Shown: in pieces, positions 1 through 8,611 of the stretch
Layout of the letters: each line of letters starts with the position of its first letter
Numbering within the stretch: position 1 is the stretch's first letter
Assembly: GCF_013410115.1 (NCBI RefSeq)
Contig: NZ_JACCCV010000002.1
Span: 1,860,001 to 1,924,000 of the forward strand
DNA: 64,000 nt
From: Tunturiibacter gelidiferens
Lineage (GTDB): Bacteria > Acidobacteriota > Terriglobia > Terriglobales > Acidobacteriaceae
Direction: 5' to 3'
Notes under the pieces: model-generated
The model's database searches: none
The model's input: only the letters and a program-made list of their open reading frames with translations
Told to the model about the DNA's origin: nothing
Program-made: the position numbers and the translations under genes

Positions 1-74
1 CCAAGCAGGTACTTCGTTAGACAAACGTTCTCTGAATGTGGTTACGAAGGAGTGAATGTCGGATGGACAATAGA

Positions 75-1028
75 CTAATTTGGACGGCGTGGACGACTTG
101 CTGACTTGGTGCCGGTGGGTTGCCGGCGGGGCTTCGAGAACCTTTTCTTTGCAGGAGATTTAAGCTGCGCGAACTCGGGCGTCTTCTTTTTGGGGACGAC
201 TTTTTTGCCCTTCGCTGCGCGGTCGAGTGCCGTCACTTCGCCGAGAGTAAGCTCTCGGAACTCGCCTGGCGGGACGTCGAGACGAAGTGCACCGTAACCG
301 ATGCGGCGGATCTTTTCGACGTGGTGGCCGATCTCTTCGAACATCTTTCTGATCTGGCGATTGCGGCCTTCGATGAGGGTGAGCTCGTACCAGGGGTTGT
401 CGCCGCCACGAACGAGTTCGACTTTGGCGGGGGAGGTGATGATGCGGTCGCGACGGCCGCTGCGGACCTCGTCGAGACGACCACGGTCGATCATGATGCC
501 GCGGCGGATCTGGTCGAGACCTGAGGCAGGCGGGGTTCCGCTGATCTTGACGAGGTAGGTTTTTTCCACTCCAGCTGCGGCCTTCGAGAGCGCGTTGGCG
601 AGGTTGCCATCGTTGGTCATCAGGATGAGGCCTTCGCTGAGATAGTCGAGGCGGCCTACGGGGTAGAGGCGAACGTTGTCGCCATATGGGCCGGACTTTT
701 GTTTCGCCATAAGTTGCATGACGGTGGGTCGCTTCTCGGGATCGTCGAGCGTGGTGACGTAGCCGCGCGGCTTGTTGAGCATGTAGTAGCGTTGCTGCTC
801 GGGGCCGTGAAGGAGCTTGCCGTCTACGCGGATGTGATCTTTGAGTGCGTCGTGGCGGGTGCCGAGGGTGTTGACGATAACGCCGTTGACCTGCACGCGA
901 CCTTCGAGGATGATCTCCTCGGCTTTGCGGCGGCTGGCGATACCTGCCTGCGCAAGGATCTTCTGGAGGCGGTCGCCTTTGGGTTCTTCGTTGGCGTCGG
1001 GTTTTGGGGCGGAGGTGGACTTCGTCAT
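75..1028 (-). CDS. rluB: 23S rRNA pseudouridine synthase, RluB/RsuA family
   Basis: A 317-residue pseudouridine synthase that should isomerise one uridine in 23S rRNA (the E. coli RluB target is U2605). An S4 RNA-binding domain lies at about residues 20-75, with RLQKILAQAGIASRRKAEEI near its start. The catalytic domain follows, with the family motif GRLD; Asp128 is the expected catalytic residue. ARGxN-type RNA contacts are represented by EGRNRQIRKMFE. The last 50 residues are a lysine/arginine-rich disordered tail, longer than in enterobacterial RluB and probably an extra rRNA contact. It is last in a minus-strand series after scpB; rluB near scpA/scpB is a common bacterial arrangement. RluB versus RsuA/RluE specificity cannot be proven from the motif alone. 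Confidence 0.93.
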   Translation of the reverse strand: MTKSTSAPKPDANEEPKGDRLQKILAQAGIASRRKAEEIILEGRVQVNGVIVNTLGTRHDALKDHIRVDGKLLHGPEQQRYYMLNKPRGYVTTLDDPEKRPTVMQLMAKQKSGPYGDNVRLYPVGRLDYLSEGLILMTNDGNLANALSKAAAGVEKTYLVKISGTPPASGLDQIRRGIMIDRGRLDEVRSGRRDRIITSPAKVELVRGGDNPWYELTLIEGRNRQIRKMFEEIGHHVEKIRRIGYGALRLDVPPGEFRELTLGEVTALDRAAKGKKVVPKKKTPEFAQLKSPAKKRFSKPRRQPTGTKSASRPRRPN

Positions 1029-1201
1029 GTGTTTCCGTCTTTCTGACTGCGGGGCTGCTCATCGCGGTCTGTGCTGCTGGTTTGATTGTATCGCGCGGAA
1101 CATACGAGGCCGCGCGCCGATGGGCTCTGGGCTTCAGGGCTGCTGCGACTGGCCGCGTCGGAGGCCGCGGGCTTGACCGCGAAGATGTGATCGTCTCTGC
1201 C

Positions 1202-1807
1202 CTACTCTGTGGCATAGAGGCGGACGATGTAGGAGATCTGATAGAGGACGGACAGGGTAAGAAGCGTTAGCTGCGTTCGCCGATTTTTGGTGATCATCGC
1301 GATGACACAGACGACGAGATAGGCGGCGATTCGAATCGGATACTCGAGGCCGAAGGAGTGGAGATAGGCTGCGCCTTTGAGGGTGGTGTCGATGATGTCA
1401 GCGAGGAAGGTGGCAGCGAGAAAGCCGAAGAACCACCTGCGCCGGGAGAGGAAGTAGTCTTCGTAGCCGGTGTAGTCCGCGAGGTCGGATGGAAAAAGCA
1501 GGGTGCTGAGGAAGTAGAAGAGGATCGCGTAGAGGATGACAAAGAAGTAGATCGCGAAGGTCCACTGCTGCACCATGGCAAGACGAAACTCCCACCACCA
1601 GAAGTGAATGATCCAAAGCAGAAGCGATGCGGCCCAGCCGAGATGAAGGAGGGATGCTTTGGCGCGCTTGGGATGCTGGACAAACTGCGCGAAGCCTTTG
1701 AGCAGGGTTGTAATACCCAGGCCTACGATGATCGAGATGACGACTTTGACGTGCGAATAGAGTTCGGGATTGGGTTGCGTGGGTGTTGCGGTCATCGAGG
1801 CAATCAT
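1202..1807 (-). CDS. Hypothetical multi-pass membrane protein
   Basis: A predicted integral membrane protein of about 201 residues with no family I recognise. Hydrophobic segments include VVISIIVGLGITTLLKG, the LGWAASLLLWIIHFWWWEF block, an aromatic IYFFVILYAILFYFLSTLLF stretch, LAATFLADII and IAAYLVVCVIAMI, giving about five to six transmembrane helices. I chose the ATG at 1807, preceded by AGGT, over the upstream in-frame ATG at 1873, because the extra N-terminus (MRHHLSSPAVCYV...) looks non-native. It lies between the small ORF after scpB and rluB on the same strand but is separated from both by more than 170 bp, so it may have its own promoter. Confidence 0.72.
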   Translation of the reverse strand: MIASMTATPTQPNPELYSHVKVVISIIVGLGITTLLKGFAQFVQHPKRAKASLLHLGWAASLLLWIIHFWWWEFRLAMVQQWTFAIYFFVILYAILFYFLSTLLFPSDLADYTGYEDYFLSRRRWFFGFLAATFLADIIDTTLKGAAYLHSFGLEYPIRIAAYLVVCVIAMITKNRRTQLTLLTLSVLYQISYIVRLYATE

Positions 1808-1985
1808 GAAGTACCTGCGGGCCGGAGTTGAAGCGACGTAGCAGACTGCGGGAGACGAAAGGTGATGCCGCAACGATCGTATTGCGTGAAGTTGCCGCCC
1901 CCAATAACAGCAACAGCGTACCAGAGGTGTTCGCGTTTCAGCGCGTCAGGCTGGGCTTTTCTTCGTCCGCTAGATCTTGCGTCCG

Positions 1986-2168
1986 CTAGAGCTTGTTGGT
2001 GTCGATGAAGCGGGTTCGCTGCATGCCGCGTGGGGCCGGTTTGAGAGGCGCGTCGGGCAGATCCTCGGCGTCGCCCTCCGGGGTGGCCACGGTGTCTGGC
2101 TCGTGGTCTTCCGGACTGTCGGGAGAGTCGAGCGGATCGGGGTCAGGGTCGAGGCTGGAATGGGTCAT
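1986..2168 (-). CDS. Small acidic hypothetical protein coupled to scpB
   Basis: A 60-residue protein whose ATG overlaps the scpB stop in a TAATG junction. The end of scpB supplies a strong Shine-Dalgarno sequence (GAGGAGGG) just upstream, so translation is probably coupled. The first 45 residues are rich in Asp, Glu and Pro (DPDPDPLDSPDSPEDHEPD); the last 14 are different and basic (RGMQRTRFIDTNKL), perhaps a short binding tail. No domain is recognisable. The tight coupling suggests a role with or near the ScpAB complex, but that is inference only. Confidence 0.6.
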   Translation of the reverse strand: MTHSSLDPDPDPLDSPDSPEDHEPDTVATPEGDAEDLPDAPLKPAPRGMQRTRFIDTNKL

Positions 2169-3427
2169 TAACCCTCCTCAGAGTCGTGCCGTTGCTCGCT
2201 TTGGATCTCAGCGTCGAGGGCGGGAGAGTCTTCGCCGTCGACGACCTGGTCGGTGTCGTAGTTGGGGGGCAGGCCGGAGAGTCGCGCGTCGACGATGGCT
2301 TCATCGGCTACAGTCTCGCCGGTGCTCTCGCCTTCGTTGCTGTCGCCGTCGGCCTGGGGTTCGGTCTGGTTCTTCTCTCGTTCGAGGTCGCTTGCGGATT
2401 CGGGTGCGTGATGCTCCATGGGGATCTCCTCCTGCTCGGACAGCTCGCCGGCCATCTTCTCAAACTCTTCGATGCTGGGAAGCTCGTTGATGTCTTTCAA
2501 GCCGAAGCGGAGGAGGAAGTCCCTGGTGGTTTTGTAGAGGATGGGTCGGCCGATGACCTGTTTGCGGCCAGCCGTGGCGACGAGTTTGCGGGTCATCAGG
2601 GAGCCGAGAACGCCGCCGGAGTCGACGCCGCGGATCTCGGAGACCTCGGGAGCGGTCACGGGTTGTTTGTAGGCGACGACGGCGAGGGTCTCAAGGGCCT
2701 GGAGCGAGAGCTTCAGCGGCGGCTTGAGGGATTTGACGAAGCCGCGGACGGCGTCGTGGTACTCGGGCTTGGTGGCCAGGCGGTAGCCGCCGGCGACCTC
2801 GCGGATCTCGAGTCCACGGTCGGAGGTGACGTAGTCGGCGATGAGCTCATCGAGGATGGTGCGGAAGTATTCGCGGAGACGGCGCTCCCGTTCCCTGGCC
2901 TCGCGGGCTAGCTTCTTGTCGTCCTTGTCAGCGGGCGCAGGTTCGGCGGAAGATTCACTTCCCTGTTCTGTTGCGGCCGATGCCTCGAATGTCTGTGGGA
3001 CCTCATGCCCGTCGGACTCGACTGGAACTTCAAGGTCATCTGACGAGCTCATGGCAGCGGCATCTGCTGCTGCGTGTTCGCGCAACGCACGGGCGTGGGC
3101 AGCTTCCTGCACGGCGGCTTCGTGGAGATGATGCTCGAGCGCTTCGGCGTGACGTGCCTCGAGCGCTTCCTGCGTCTGCTCTTCGGCGTGAGACCCGGAT
3201 TCGTCCGAAGCGGGACCGGAGAGCACCTCGTTGTTGAGATCGTCTTCGTCAACTGGGCGCGGAGCCTGAGAAGACTCGGCAGCGTCGAGCGCAAGAGAGT
3301 GCTGAGCTGAGTCGAAGTGGTCAAGCTCGGCCTGGGCTTCGTGGCCGAGGAGGCCGGCGAGCTGGGCCAGCGTTACTGGTTCTTCTGAGGCGTAGATGAC
3401 GGCTTCGATCTTTGCTTTAAGGCTCAT
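2168..3427 (-). CDS. scpB: Chromosome segregation/condensation protein ScpB, with long insert
   Basis: ScpB is the winged-helix kleisin-interacting subunit of the SMC-ScpAB condensin. The start (residues 1-35, LKAKIEAVIYASEEPVTLAQL) and residues 185-315 match the family, including LSLQALETLAVVAYKQPVT and EVSEIRGVDSGGVLGSLMTRKL. Typical ScpB is about 180-220 residues; this one is 419. The excess is an acidic, Ala/Glu/His-rich low-complexity insert at about residues 36-183, which splits the first winged-helix domain, plus an acidic C-terminal tail from about 330. No frameshift is apparent. scpA is not adjacent but 3 kb away (6426-7496). The 60-residue ORF downstream overlaps its stop codon. Confidence 0.93.
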   Translation of the reverse strand: MSLKAKIEAVIYASEEPVTLAQLAGLLGHEAQAELDHFDSAQHSLALDAAESSQAPRPVDEDDLNNEVLSGPASDESGSHAEEQTQEALEARHAEALEHHLHEAAVQEAAHARALREHAAADAAAMSSSDDLEVPVESDGHEVPQTFEASAATEQGSESSAEPAPADKDDKKLAREARERERRLREYFRTILDELIADYVTSDRGLEIREVAGGYRLATKPEYHDAVRGFVKSLKPPLKLSLQALETLAVVAYKQPVTAPEVSEIRGVDSGGVLGSLMTRKLVATAGRKQVIGRPILYKTTRDFLLRFGLKDINELPSIEEFEKMAGELSEQEEIPMEHHAPESASDLEREKNQTEPQADGDSNEGESTGETVADEAIVDARLSGLPPNYDTDQVVDGEDSPALDAEIQSEQRHDSEEG

Positions 3428-3573
3428 AGTCTCGTTGGTGTACTTCTAAGCATACCAACGCCAGGGTGATCCTCCCTACGATGCGGATAAGTCGTTGTAA
3501 AAGCCGGGCTGCCGGCGCTGCAGATGTGTCGGAATCGCCTGTGAACTGCAGAAAGCAATCATTCCGCAGTCAA

Positions 3574-3604
3574 CAAAAAGAGAAGACCCGCTATTTTGCG
3601 GGCC
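3574..3604 (-). terminator. Rho-independent terminator after the PiT gene
   Basis: Read on the minus strand, GCCCGC and GCGGGT arms enclose a short AAAATA loop and are followed by a T-rich run (TCTTCTCTTTTT). It lies about 27 bp past the stop codon of the phosphate transporter and before scpB, in the correct orientation to end the transporter transcript. Confidence 0.65.
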
Positions 3605-3630
3605 TGCTCTTTGCTCGACTGTGTGAAGTG

Positions 3631-5235
3631 CTATTTCGCCACTAGATTGAAGACCCAGAAGAGGCAGCCTGACAACAGCGCCGCAACCGGGAGAGTGAAG
3701 ACCCATGCCAGGGCGATATCCCGCAGCGTGGACACCTGCAGGCCACTCTTATTTGCAGCCATGGTGCCAGCCACACCTGAGGAGAGTACATGCGTTGTGC
3801 TTACCGGCAGACCATATTGGTCTGCAGCAAGAATGGTCAACATGGCAACGAGTTCGGCCGACAGTCCCTGCGCGTAGGTCAGATGGGTCTTGCCGATCTT
3901 TTCACCGACCGTAACGACGATGCGCTTCCAGCCGATCATGGTTCCGAGACCAAGCGCGAGGGCGACTGCGACCTTGACCCACGGCGGAATGAACTTGGTC
4001 GAGTTGTCCAACAGGCCCTTGTAGTTCTTCAGGATCTTCTGGTCGCCGTCGCTGATCTTGGGACCGTACTTCGGCATCAGGCGAAGCGTCTCGCTGGTGA
4101 GATACATCTGGTTGCGAACGTTGGACTGCATACCTGAAGGCACGGCACCGAGAGACTTGTACTGGGTGGCTTCATTGCGGATGTCGCCCACCATCTCCTG
4201 CAAGGCAAGCATGGTGTGCGGGCTGAACTTATGGGTGCTGACGAAGGATTCGAGCTCGGGAGCACTGTCGGCGACTGTGGTGTTGGGATCAACGTAGTTG
4301 CCGATTGCTCCGATCACCTGTTGGGATACGGCTGCGAAGGTCTGAACCTGGTTGACGCCCACGGTGTGGTTGAGGGCGTAAGCCGTAGGCACCGTGCCGA
4401 CGAGGATCAGCATGATGAGACCCATGCCCTTCTGGCCATCGTTCGAGCCGTGGGCAAAGCTGACGCCGGTGCAGGTGAGCACCAGCAGAGCGCGGATATA
4501 AAACGGCGGTGGCTCGGCACCCTTGGGCGCTTCGTAGAGACGTGGATCCTTCAGAACAGCCTTCAACAAGAGGAAGACCAGAGCCGCGCAGCCGAAGCCA
4601 ACCAAGGGCGAGATGAGCAGCGCCTTGAAGACTTTGGTGACCTGCTCCCAGTCGACGCCGCTGACGCCGCTGGTGCCGTGCATCAACTGGTTCGCAACAC
4701 CGACGCCGATGATCGAACCGATCATGGTGTGAGAGCTCGATGCTGGAAGACCCTTCCACCAGGTGGCGAGGTTCCACAGGATGGCCGCGATCAGAAGCGC
4801 GAAGACCATCGCAAAACCGGAGCCTTTGCTCACCTTCAGGATGAGCTCGACGGGCAGCAACGAGATGATGGCGAAGGCGACCGCACCCGAGCTGGTAAGC
4901 ACGCCGATGAAGTTCCAGAGGCCGGACCAGACCACCGCTACGTGCGGTTCGAGCGCGTGAGTGTAGATGACGGTCGCGACCGCATTGGCTGTGTCGTGGA
5001 AACCGTTGACGAACTCAAAGCCGAGCGCGATGAACAACGCCAGACCCAGCAGGATATACGGGAAGGCTGAGCCTTCATGGACAGGTAGAAGATCGGAGTA
5101 GAGACGGTTGGCAATGTAGCCTAGACCGCCGATCAGCAGGACGCCAAAGATAATGGCGCCGATCTTTCCCGGCGACGATTTTCCCATCTTCTGGTCAAGT
5201 AATGAGCCGGTGGGGTGTATTACAGGAGTGGCCAT
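3631..5235 (-). CDS. PiT-family inorganic phosphate transporter
   Basis: A 534-residue inner-membrane symporter of the Pho4/PiT family (E. coli PitA/PitB relatives), importing metal-phosphate complexes with protons or sodium. Both signature repeats are visible: GFHDTANAVATVIYTH near residue 80 and SFAHGSNDGQKGMG near residue 265, reflecting the inverted internal duplication. Ten or more hydrophobic segments are present. A hydrophilic loop at about residues 290-400 separates the halves, and VSTTHVLSSGVAGTMAANKSGL marks the second half. The length fits the family. It stands alone between a promoter region at 5236-5617 and its own terminator at 3574-3604. No phoU-like gene is adjacent. Confidence 0.93.
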   Translation of the reverse strand: MATPVIHPTGSLLDQKMGKSSPGKIGAIIFGVLLIGGLGYIANRLYSDLLPVHEGSAFPYILLGLALFIALGFEFVNGFHDTANAVATVIYTHALEPHVAVVWSGLWNFIGVLTSSGAVAFAIISLLPVELILKVSKGSGFAMVFALLIAAILWNLATWWKGLPASSSHTMIGSIIGVGVANQLMHGTSGVSGVDWEQVTKVFKALLISPLVGFGCAALVFLLLKAVLKDPRLYEAPKGAEPPPFYIRALLVLTCTGVSFAHGSNDGQKGMGLIMLILVGTVPTAYALNHTVGVNQVQTFAAVSQQVIGAIGNYVDPNTTVADSAPELESFVSTHKFSPHTMLALQEMVGDIRNEATQYKSLGAVPSGMQSNVRNQMYLTSETLRLMPKYGPKISDGDQKILKNYKGLLDNSTKFIPPWVKVAVALALGLGTMIGWKRIVVTVGEKIGKTHLTYAQGLSAELVAMLTILAADQYGLPVSTTHVLSSGVAGTMAANKSGLQVSTLRDIALAWVFTLPVAALLSGCLFWVFNLVAK

Positions 5236-5617
5236 AGTGGTTTTGCCTAGGATTCAAGATGAGTGCGTGAGGCTGACGATAGGCTCGGTTTGCGAATGGA
5301 GTGTTACGGGGACGTGAAACATAAGTTCTTTTGACCCGTTCAAAGTCAAGACCCCTGCGGGGGCCAGCGGTCGAGAGATGGGTAATGGCTCACTGTTTGC
5401 AAGAGTTTGCAGTGCGGGGACTTTGGTCGTGTGGGGACAAGTTCTTCCCGGACGGCAAGCCATAACCGCCGGGGCTCTGTAACGCAATCGCTGCGATTAG
5501 CACCATTCCCTCGAAACGGCGGTAGACCGCCTTTTAGGATTCCGCGGAGCTACAACTATCGTTCGTCACCGCAGTCAAAAATCAGTACTATAATTCAACT
5601 TTTCGAGGGTCATTCCC
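5236..5617. other. Divergent intergenic region, PiT and PEP-CTERM genes
   Basis: This 382 bp gap must contain the promoters of the minus-strand transporter and the plus-strand PEP-CTERM gene. It contains a small hairpin followed by TTTT at 5518-5535 (GGCGG-TAGA-CCGCC), which could be a weak terminator or attenuator before the PEP-CTERM gene. I see no convincing coding sequence, RNA gene or repeat in the rest. Confidence 0.4.
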
Positions 5618-6229
5618 ATGAAACGTCCTGCACACTGGCTCAGCGCCTCGGCCGCTCTCCTCGCAGTCACCCTTTTTGTGTGTCCAAAACCGGCAGCTGC
5701 CGACTCCTACACGATCTTCGATCTGGGCGATGACAATGGCCGGGGTATCTATGGCCTGGACACCGCCGGTGCTGTGGTGGTCTTCCAGGACAACTCGTGC
5801 GGTCTTGGGAGCTTCACCTGTTACGTGACCTATGTCGACGGCGTGGCGGGAGCCCCTAGCGCCACTCCTCCGGACCTTGTTTATGACGACGGGACTCCGT
5901 GCAGTTCCACCCCGGTGGGCTTCAACGCATCAAAGAAGGTCTGCAATCACGGCCTCGTTGGATTGGGGACCTTGTACAACCCGAATGGCGATATGAACGG
6001 GACTTACATCGGGTCGGGAGATAACTTCCAGTTCCTTCACGGCGGTTCGGCCGACCAGGTCTTTCTCAACTCGGTCGGTGACTTCGCCTGGACCGATGGG
6101 CAGAGTGAACAGATCTTCGAAGCTGTCGATACTTCCATATCGCCGATTCCCGAGCCGGGCAGCCTGTTGCTGGTGGGGACAGGTCTGCTATGGTTCACCG
6201 CCGCTGTTCGCCGCAGAGCGAATCGTTAG
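5618..6229 (+). CDS. PEP-CTERM sorting-domain secreted protein
   Basis: A 203-residue exported protein. The N-terminus is a signal peptide (basic RPAHW, a hydrophobic stretch, then AAA-D). The C-terminus is a classical PEP-CTERM sorting tag: Pro-Glu-Pro in IPEPGSLLLVGTGL, one hydrophobic helix, then the basic RRRANR end. Proteins of this type are processed by an exosortase and usually reach the cell surface or exopolysaccharide. The middle part is Gly/Asp-rich with several Cys and no catalytic motif. No exosortase gene is in the window. The gene is followed within 9 bp by repeat copy A. Confidence 0.85.
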   Translation: MKRPAHWLSASAALLAVTLFVCPKPAAADSYTIFDLGDDNGRGIYGLDTAGAVVVFQDNSCGLGSFTCYVTYVDGVAGAPSATPPDLVYDDGTPCSSTPVGFNASKKVCNHGLVGLGTLYNPNGDMNGTYIGSGDNFQFLHGGSADQVFLNSVGDFAWTDGQSEQIFEAVDTSISPIPEPGSLLLVGTGLLWFTAAVRRRANR

Positions 6230-6237
6230 GTGGGAGT

Positions 6238-6417
6238 GCGCCCTGCGCGGGCGGTGGTCACTTCGTGACTTGAATACCCCTTCGGTTGGCGCTCCCGTTG
6301 GTCGTGAGCCATCTTTCTTTCCGACCAACGGGAGGACCTACGGCGTTCGTTCCACCAGGACCGGTACACACGTCACGAAGTGACCGCCGCCCGCGCAGGG
6401 CGCCCGTCCGGCAGGAC
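6238..6417 (+). repeat. Palindromic repeat family 1, copy A (left end truncated)
   Basis: One of four copies of a nested inverted repeat. The middle arms are GGTCACTTCGTGAC (left) and GTCACGAAGTGACC (right). The inner arms are CTCCCGTTGGTCG and CCGACCAACGGGAGG around a short loop. The outer right arm CGTCCGGCAGGAC is present, but the matching left arm seen in copies B-D is missing. It fills the gap between two convergent genes, starting 8 bp after the PEP-CTERM stop and ending 8 bp before the scpA stop. It could act as a two-way terminator. Confidence 0.9.
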
Positions 6418-6425
6418 GGATAGCG

Positions 6426-7496
6426 TCAACGCCAGTCGTCGCGGGCCTGAGCCTGATCGGTAAAGACCTGGTCGAAGTTCTCAGTCTTCTTGATGAGAAT
6501 GTCGCCCTGAGGGTCCGGCTGGTGCAATAACACCGCCTGCAGACGCACCAGTTCCAACATCGCCAGGAACATGCAGATGAGCGCGCGCTCGGTGTGCGTG
6601 TTGTGGAGCAGGCGCTTCAGACTGACGGGCTTGTCTTCCATCAACAGACGCCGTTTGACGTAGTCGATCATCTGCGCGACGGTGACGGATTCCTCGTCGA
6701 CGTTGAGGATGGGGCGCTCGCGAAGCCGGATGAGGATGTCTTGAAAGACGCGGACGAGGTCGACGGTGTCGGCAGCGATCTCGCGGTCCTCATCGAGGGT
6801 GGGTGCGCCCGCTTCGCCGATGTCGCGGCGGAAGTTTCTCAGGCCGGAGTTGGTCCAGGTGGCCTCTTCAATCTGCTGTTTCTGGAGAAGCATCTGCGCG
6901 GCGGCTTTGAAGCGTTCGTGCTCGAGCAGACGCTCGACCAGCTCGCGGCGCGGGTCTTCTGGATCGCCGCTGAGAACGTCCGAAGGATCGCGGGGGAGCA
7001 GCGTCTTCGATTTGATGTGGATCAGCAGCGAGGCCATGTAGATGAACTCGCCTGCTGCGTCTACGTCGACCTGCTTGAGGTGATGCGTGTACTCGAGGAA
7101 CTGGCTGGTGATCCGGGCGATAGGGATGTCGTAGATGTCGATGTTCTGCTTGCGAATCAGGTCGAGGAGAAGATCGAGCGGGCCGTCGTAGACCTGCCCT
7201 ACCGTGACGGAGAAGGGCGACTGCGACGCTTCTTCCTTCTCCCTGTCCTTATCTTTGGCGATACGCTTCGGATCGGGTGGTGGGGGCGGGACAGGCGGAT
7301 GCTGAAGCGCGAAGGGCTCGCCGACCTCGGAAGCCGCTGGATCGATCACCTCAGGCGAGGCGACGGTTATCGCCGAATCGGCCGCAGCTTCTGAGCGTGA
7401 GTCTTCGGAGACTACTTCAGCCGACGGGGCGACGGTCTGCTCTTCGGGCTTTGCCTCTTCGGCGGCGGTTTGGGGAGATAGGGTTTCGTCTGGCAT
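6426..7496 (-). CDS. scpA: Segregation and condensation protein ScpA
   Basis: ScpA is the kleisin bridge of the SMC-ScpAB complex that organises and segregates the chromosome. The family signature GPLDLLLDLIRKQNIDIYDI is clear, followed by ITSQFLEYTHHL and IHIKSKTLLPRD. The C-terminal winged helix contains MFLAMLELVRLQAVLLHQ. The first 90 residues are an acidic Pro/Ala-rich extension absent from typical ScpA of about 250 residues. I start at ATG 7496, five bases after the trpS stop, rather than the upstream in-frame ATG at 7580 inside trpS. The spacing suggests cotranscription with trpS. scpB is 3 kb downstream, not adjacent. Confidence 0.94.
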   Translation of the reverse strand: MPDETLSPQTAAEEAKPEEQTVAPSAEVVSEDSRSEAAADSAITVASPEVIDPAASEVGEPFALQHPPVPPPPPDPKRIAKDKDREKEEASQSPFSVTVGQVYDGPLDLLLDLIRKQNIDIYDIPIARITSQFLEYTHHLKQVDVDAAGEFIYMASLLIHIKSKTLLPRDPSDVLSGDPEDPRRELVERLLEHERFKAAAQMLLQKQQIEEATWTNSGLRNFRRDIGEAGAPTLDEDREIAADTVDLVRVFQDILIRLRERPILNVDEESVTVAQMIDYVKRRLLMEDKPVSLKRLLHNTHTERALICMFLAMLELVRLQAVLLHQPDPQGDILIKKTENFDQVFTDQAQARDDWR

Positions 7497-7501
7497 GGTT
7501 G

Positions 7502-8611
7502 TTATTCGAGGCCAATGGCCTGGCGGACGTGCTGGAGCGTCTGGATGGCGCGGTGGCGGGCGCGAGCAGAGCCGTCCCATAGGATGGCGTCGACCTGGCC
7601 GGGGTCAGCTTCGAGGGCGCGGCGGCGCTCCTGGATCGGAGCGATCTCGCGGACGATCGCATCGGCGACCCAGCCTTTGCACTCGATGCAGCCGATGCCT
7701 GCAGTGGTGCAGCCTTCGCGAACCTTCTGCTGGGTCTCCTCAGTGGAGAAGACTTTGTGCAGATCGAAGACCGGGCAGATGTCTGGATTGCCGGGGTCGG
7801 TACGGCGGATGCGCGCCGGGTCGGTGACCATGGTCTTCAGCTTGGCGCGAAGGTCCGCCTCGGGTTCGGCCAGCATCAGCGTGTTGCCATAGCTCTTGGA
7901 CATCTTGCGACCGTCGAGACCGGGTAGCTTGGGCGACGGAGTGAGGAGAACCTTGGGCTCGGGCAGGATGCCGGTCACGACGGCATTAGCGGAGAGCTCT
8001 GCGGTGAGAATCTCCTTGTCGGAGTGGTCTTCGCGGGCCTTCTCGATGGCGGGTGTTGGCTGGGAGCAGTAGAGGGCGTTGAAGCGGCGGGCGACCTCGC
8101 GGGTCAGCTCGACGTGGGCGACCTGATCCTGGCCGACGGGGACGTAGTCAGGCTGGTAGAGGAGGATGTCGGCGGCCTGGAGGAGGGGGTAGCCGAGGAA
8201 TCCGTAGGTGTTCAGGTCCTTCTCGCGGAGTTGCTCCTGCTGGTCCTTGTAGGTGGGGACGCGCTCAAGCCAGGGTAGCGGCGTGAACATGCTGAAGAGG
8301 GTGAACAGCTCGGCGTGCTGGGGAACGTGCGACTGGATAAAGACGGTGCAGACCTCGGGATCGAGACCGGCGGCTAGAAAATCCAGGGCCACGTCGCGGA
8401 TGCTCTGGCGCAGGGCTGTGGGGTCGGCGTAGTCGGTGGTGAGCGCGTGGAGGTCGGCGATGAAGAAGTAGCAATCGTACTGCCGCTGGAGCTGGACCCA
8501 GTTGTAGAGCGCGCCCATGTAGTTGCCGAGGTGGAGACGGCCCGTGGGTCGCATGCCGCTGAGAACGCGGGGACGTGAAGACGTCAGGGAGTCGTTGGTA
8601 TTTTTAGTCAT
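7502..8611 (-). CDS. trpS: Tryptophanyl-tRNA synthetase
   Basis: A class Ic aminoacyl-tRNA synthetase that charges tRNA-Trp. The protein has about 369 residues, slightly longer than the usual 330-350. The HIGH-type motif appears as GRLHLGNYMG near the N-terminus and the KMSKS loop as GRKMSKSYGN. GYPLLQAADILLY and VPVGQDQVAHVELTRE are typical TrpS signatures. Two Cys (GCIECKGW) lie in an insert after the KMSKS loop. I prefer the ATG at 8611; a TTG three codons upstream is also possible. scpA follows after five bases. Confidence 0.95.
   Translation of the reverse strand: MTKNTNDSLTSSRPRVLSGMRPTGRLHLGNYMGALYNWVQLQRQYDCYFFIADLHALTTDYADPTALRQSIRDVALDFLAAGLDPEVCTVFIQSHVPQHAELFTLFSMFTPLPWLERVPTYKDQQEQLREKDLNTYGFLGYPLLQAADILLYQPDYVPVGQDQVAHVELTREVARRFNALYCSQPTPAIEKAREDHSDKEILTAELSANAVVTGILPEPKVLLTPSPKLPGLDGRKMSKSYGNTLMLAEPEADLRAKLKTMVTDPARIRRTDPGNPDICPVFDLHKVFSTEETQQKVREGCTTAGIGCIECKGWVADAIVREIAPIQERRRALEADPGQVDAILWDGSARARHRAIQTLQHVRQAIGLE

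Noticed and set aside
160..1215. Long minus-strand frame overlapping rluB
   Set aside because: Arg/Pro-rich translation without domain character; rluB in another frame on the same strand has full family motifs.
3476..3706. 76-codon minus-strand frame
   Set aside because: Overlaps the terminator and 3' end of the phosphate transporter; no ribosome-binding site or protein-like pattern.
5254..5487. 77-codon minus-strand frame upstream of the PiT gene
   Set aside because: Low protein character, no ribosome-binding site; lies in the promoter region.
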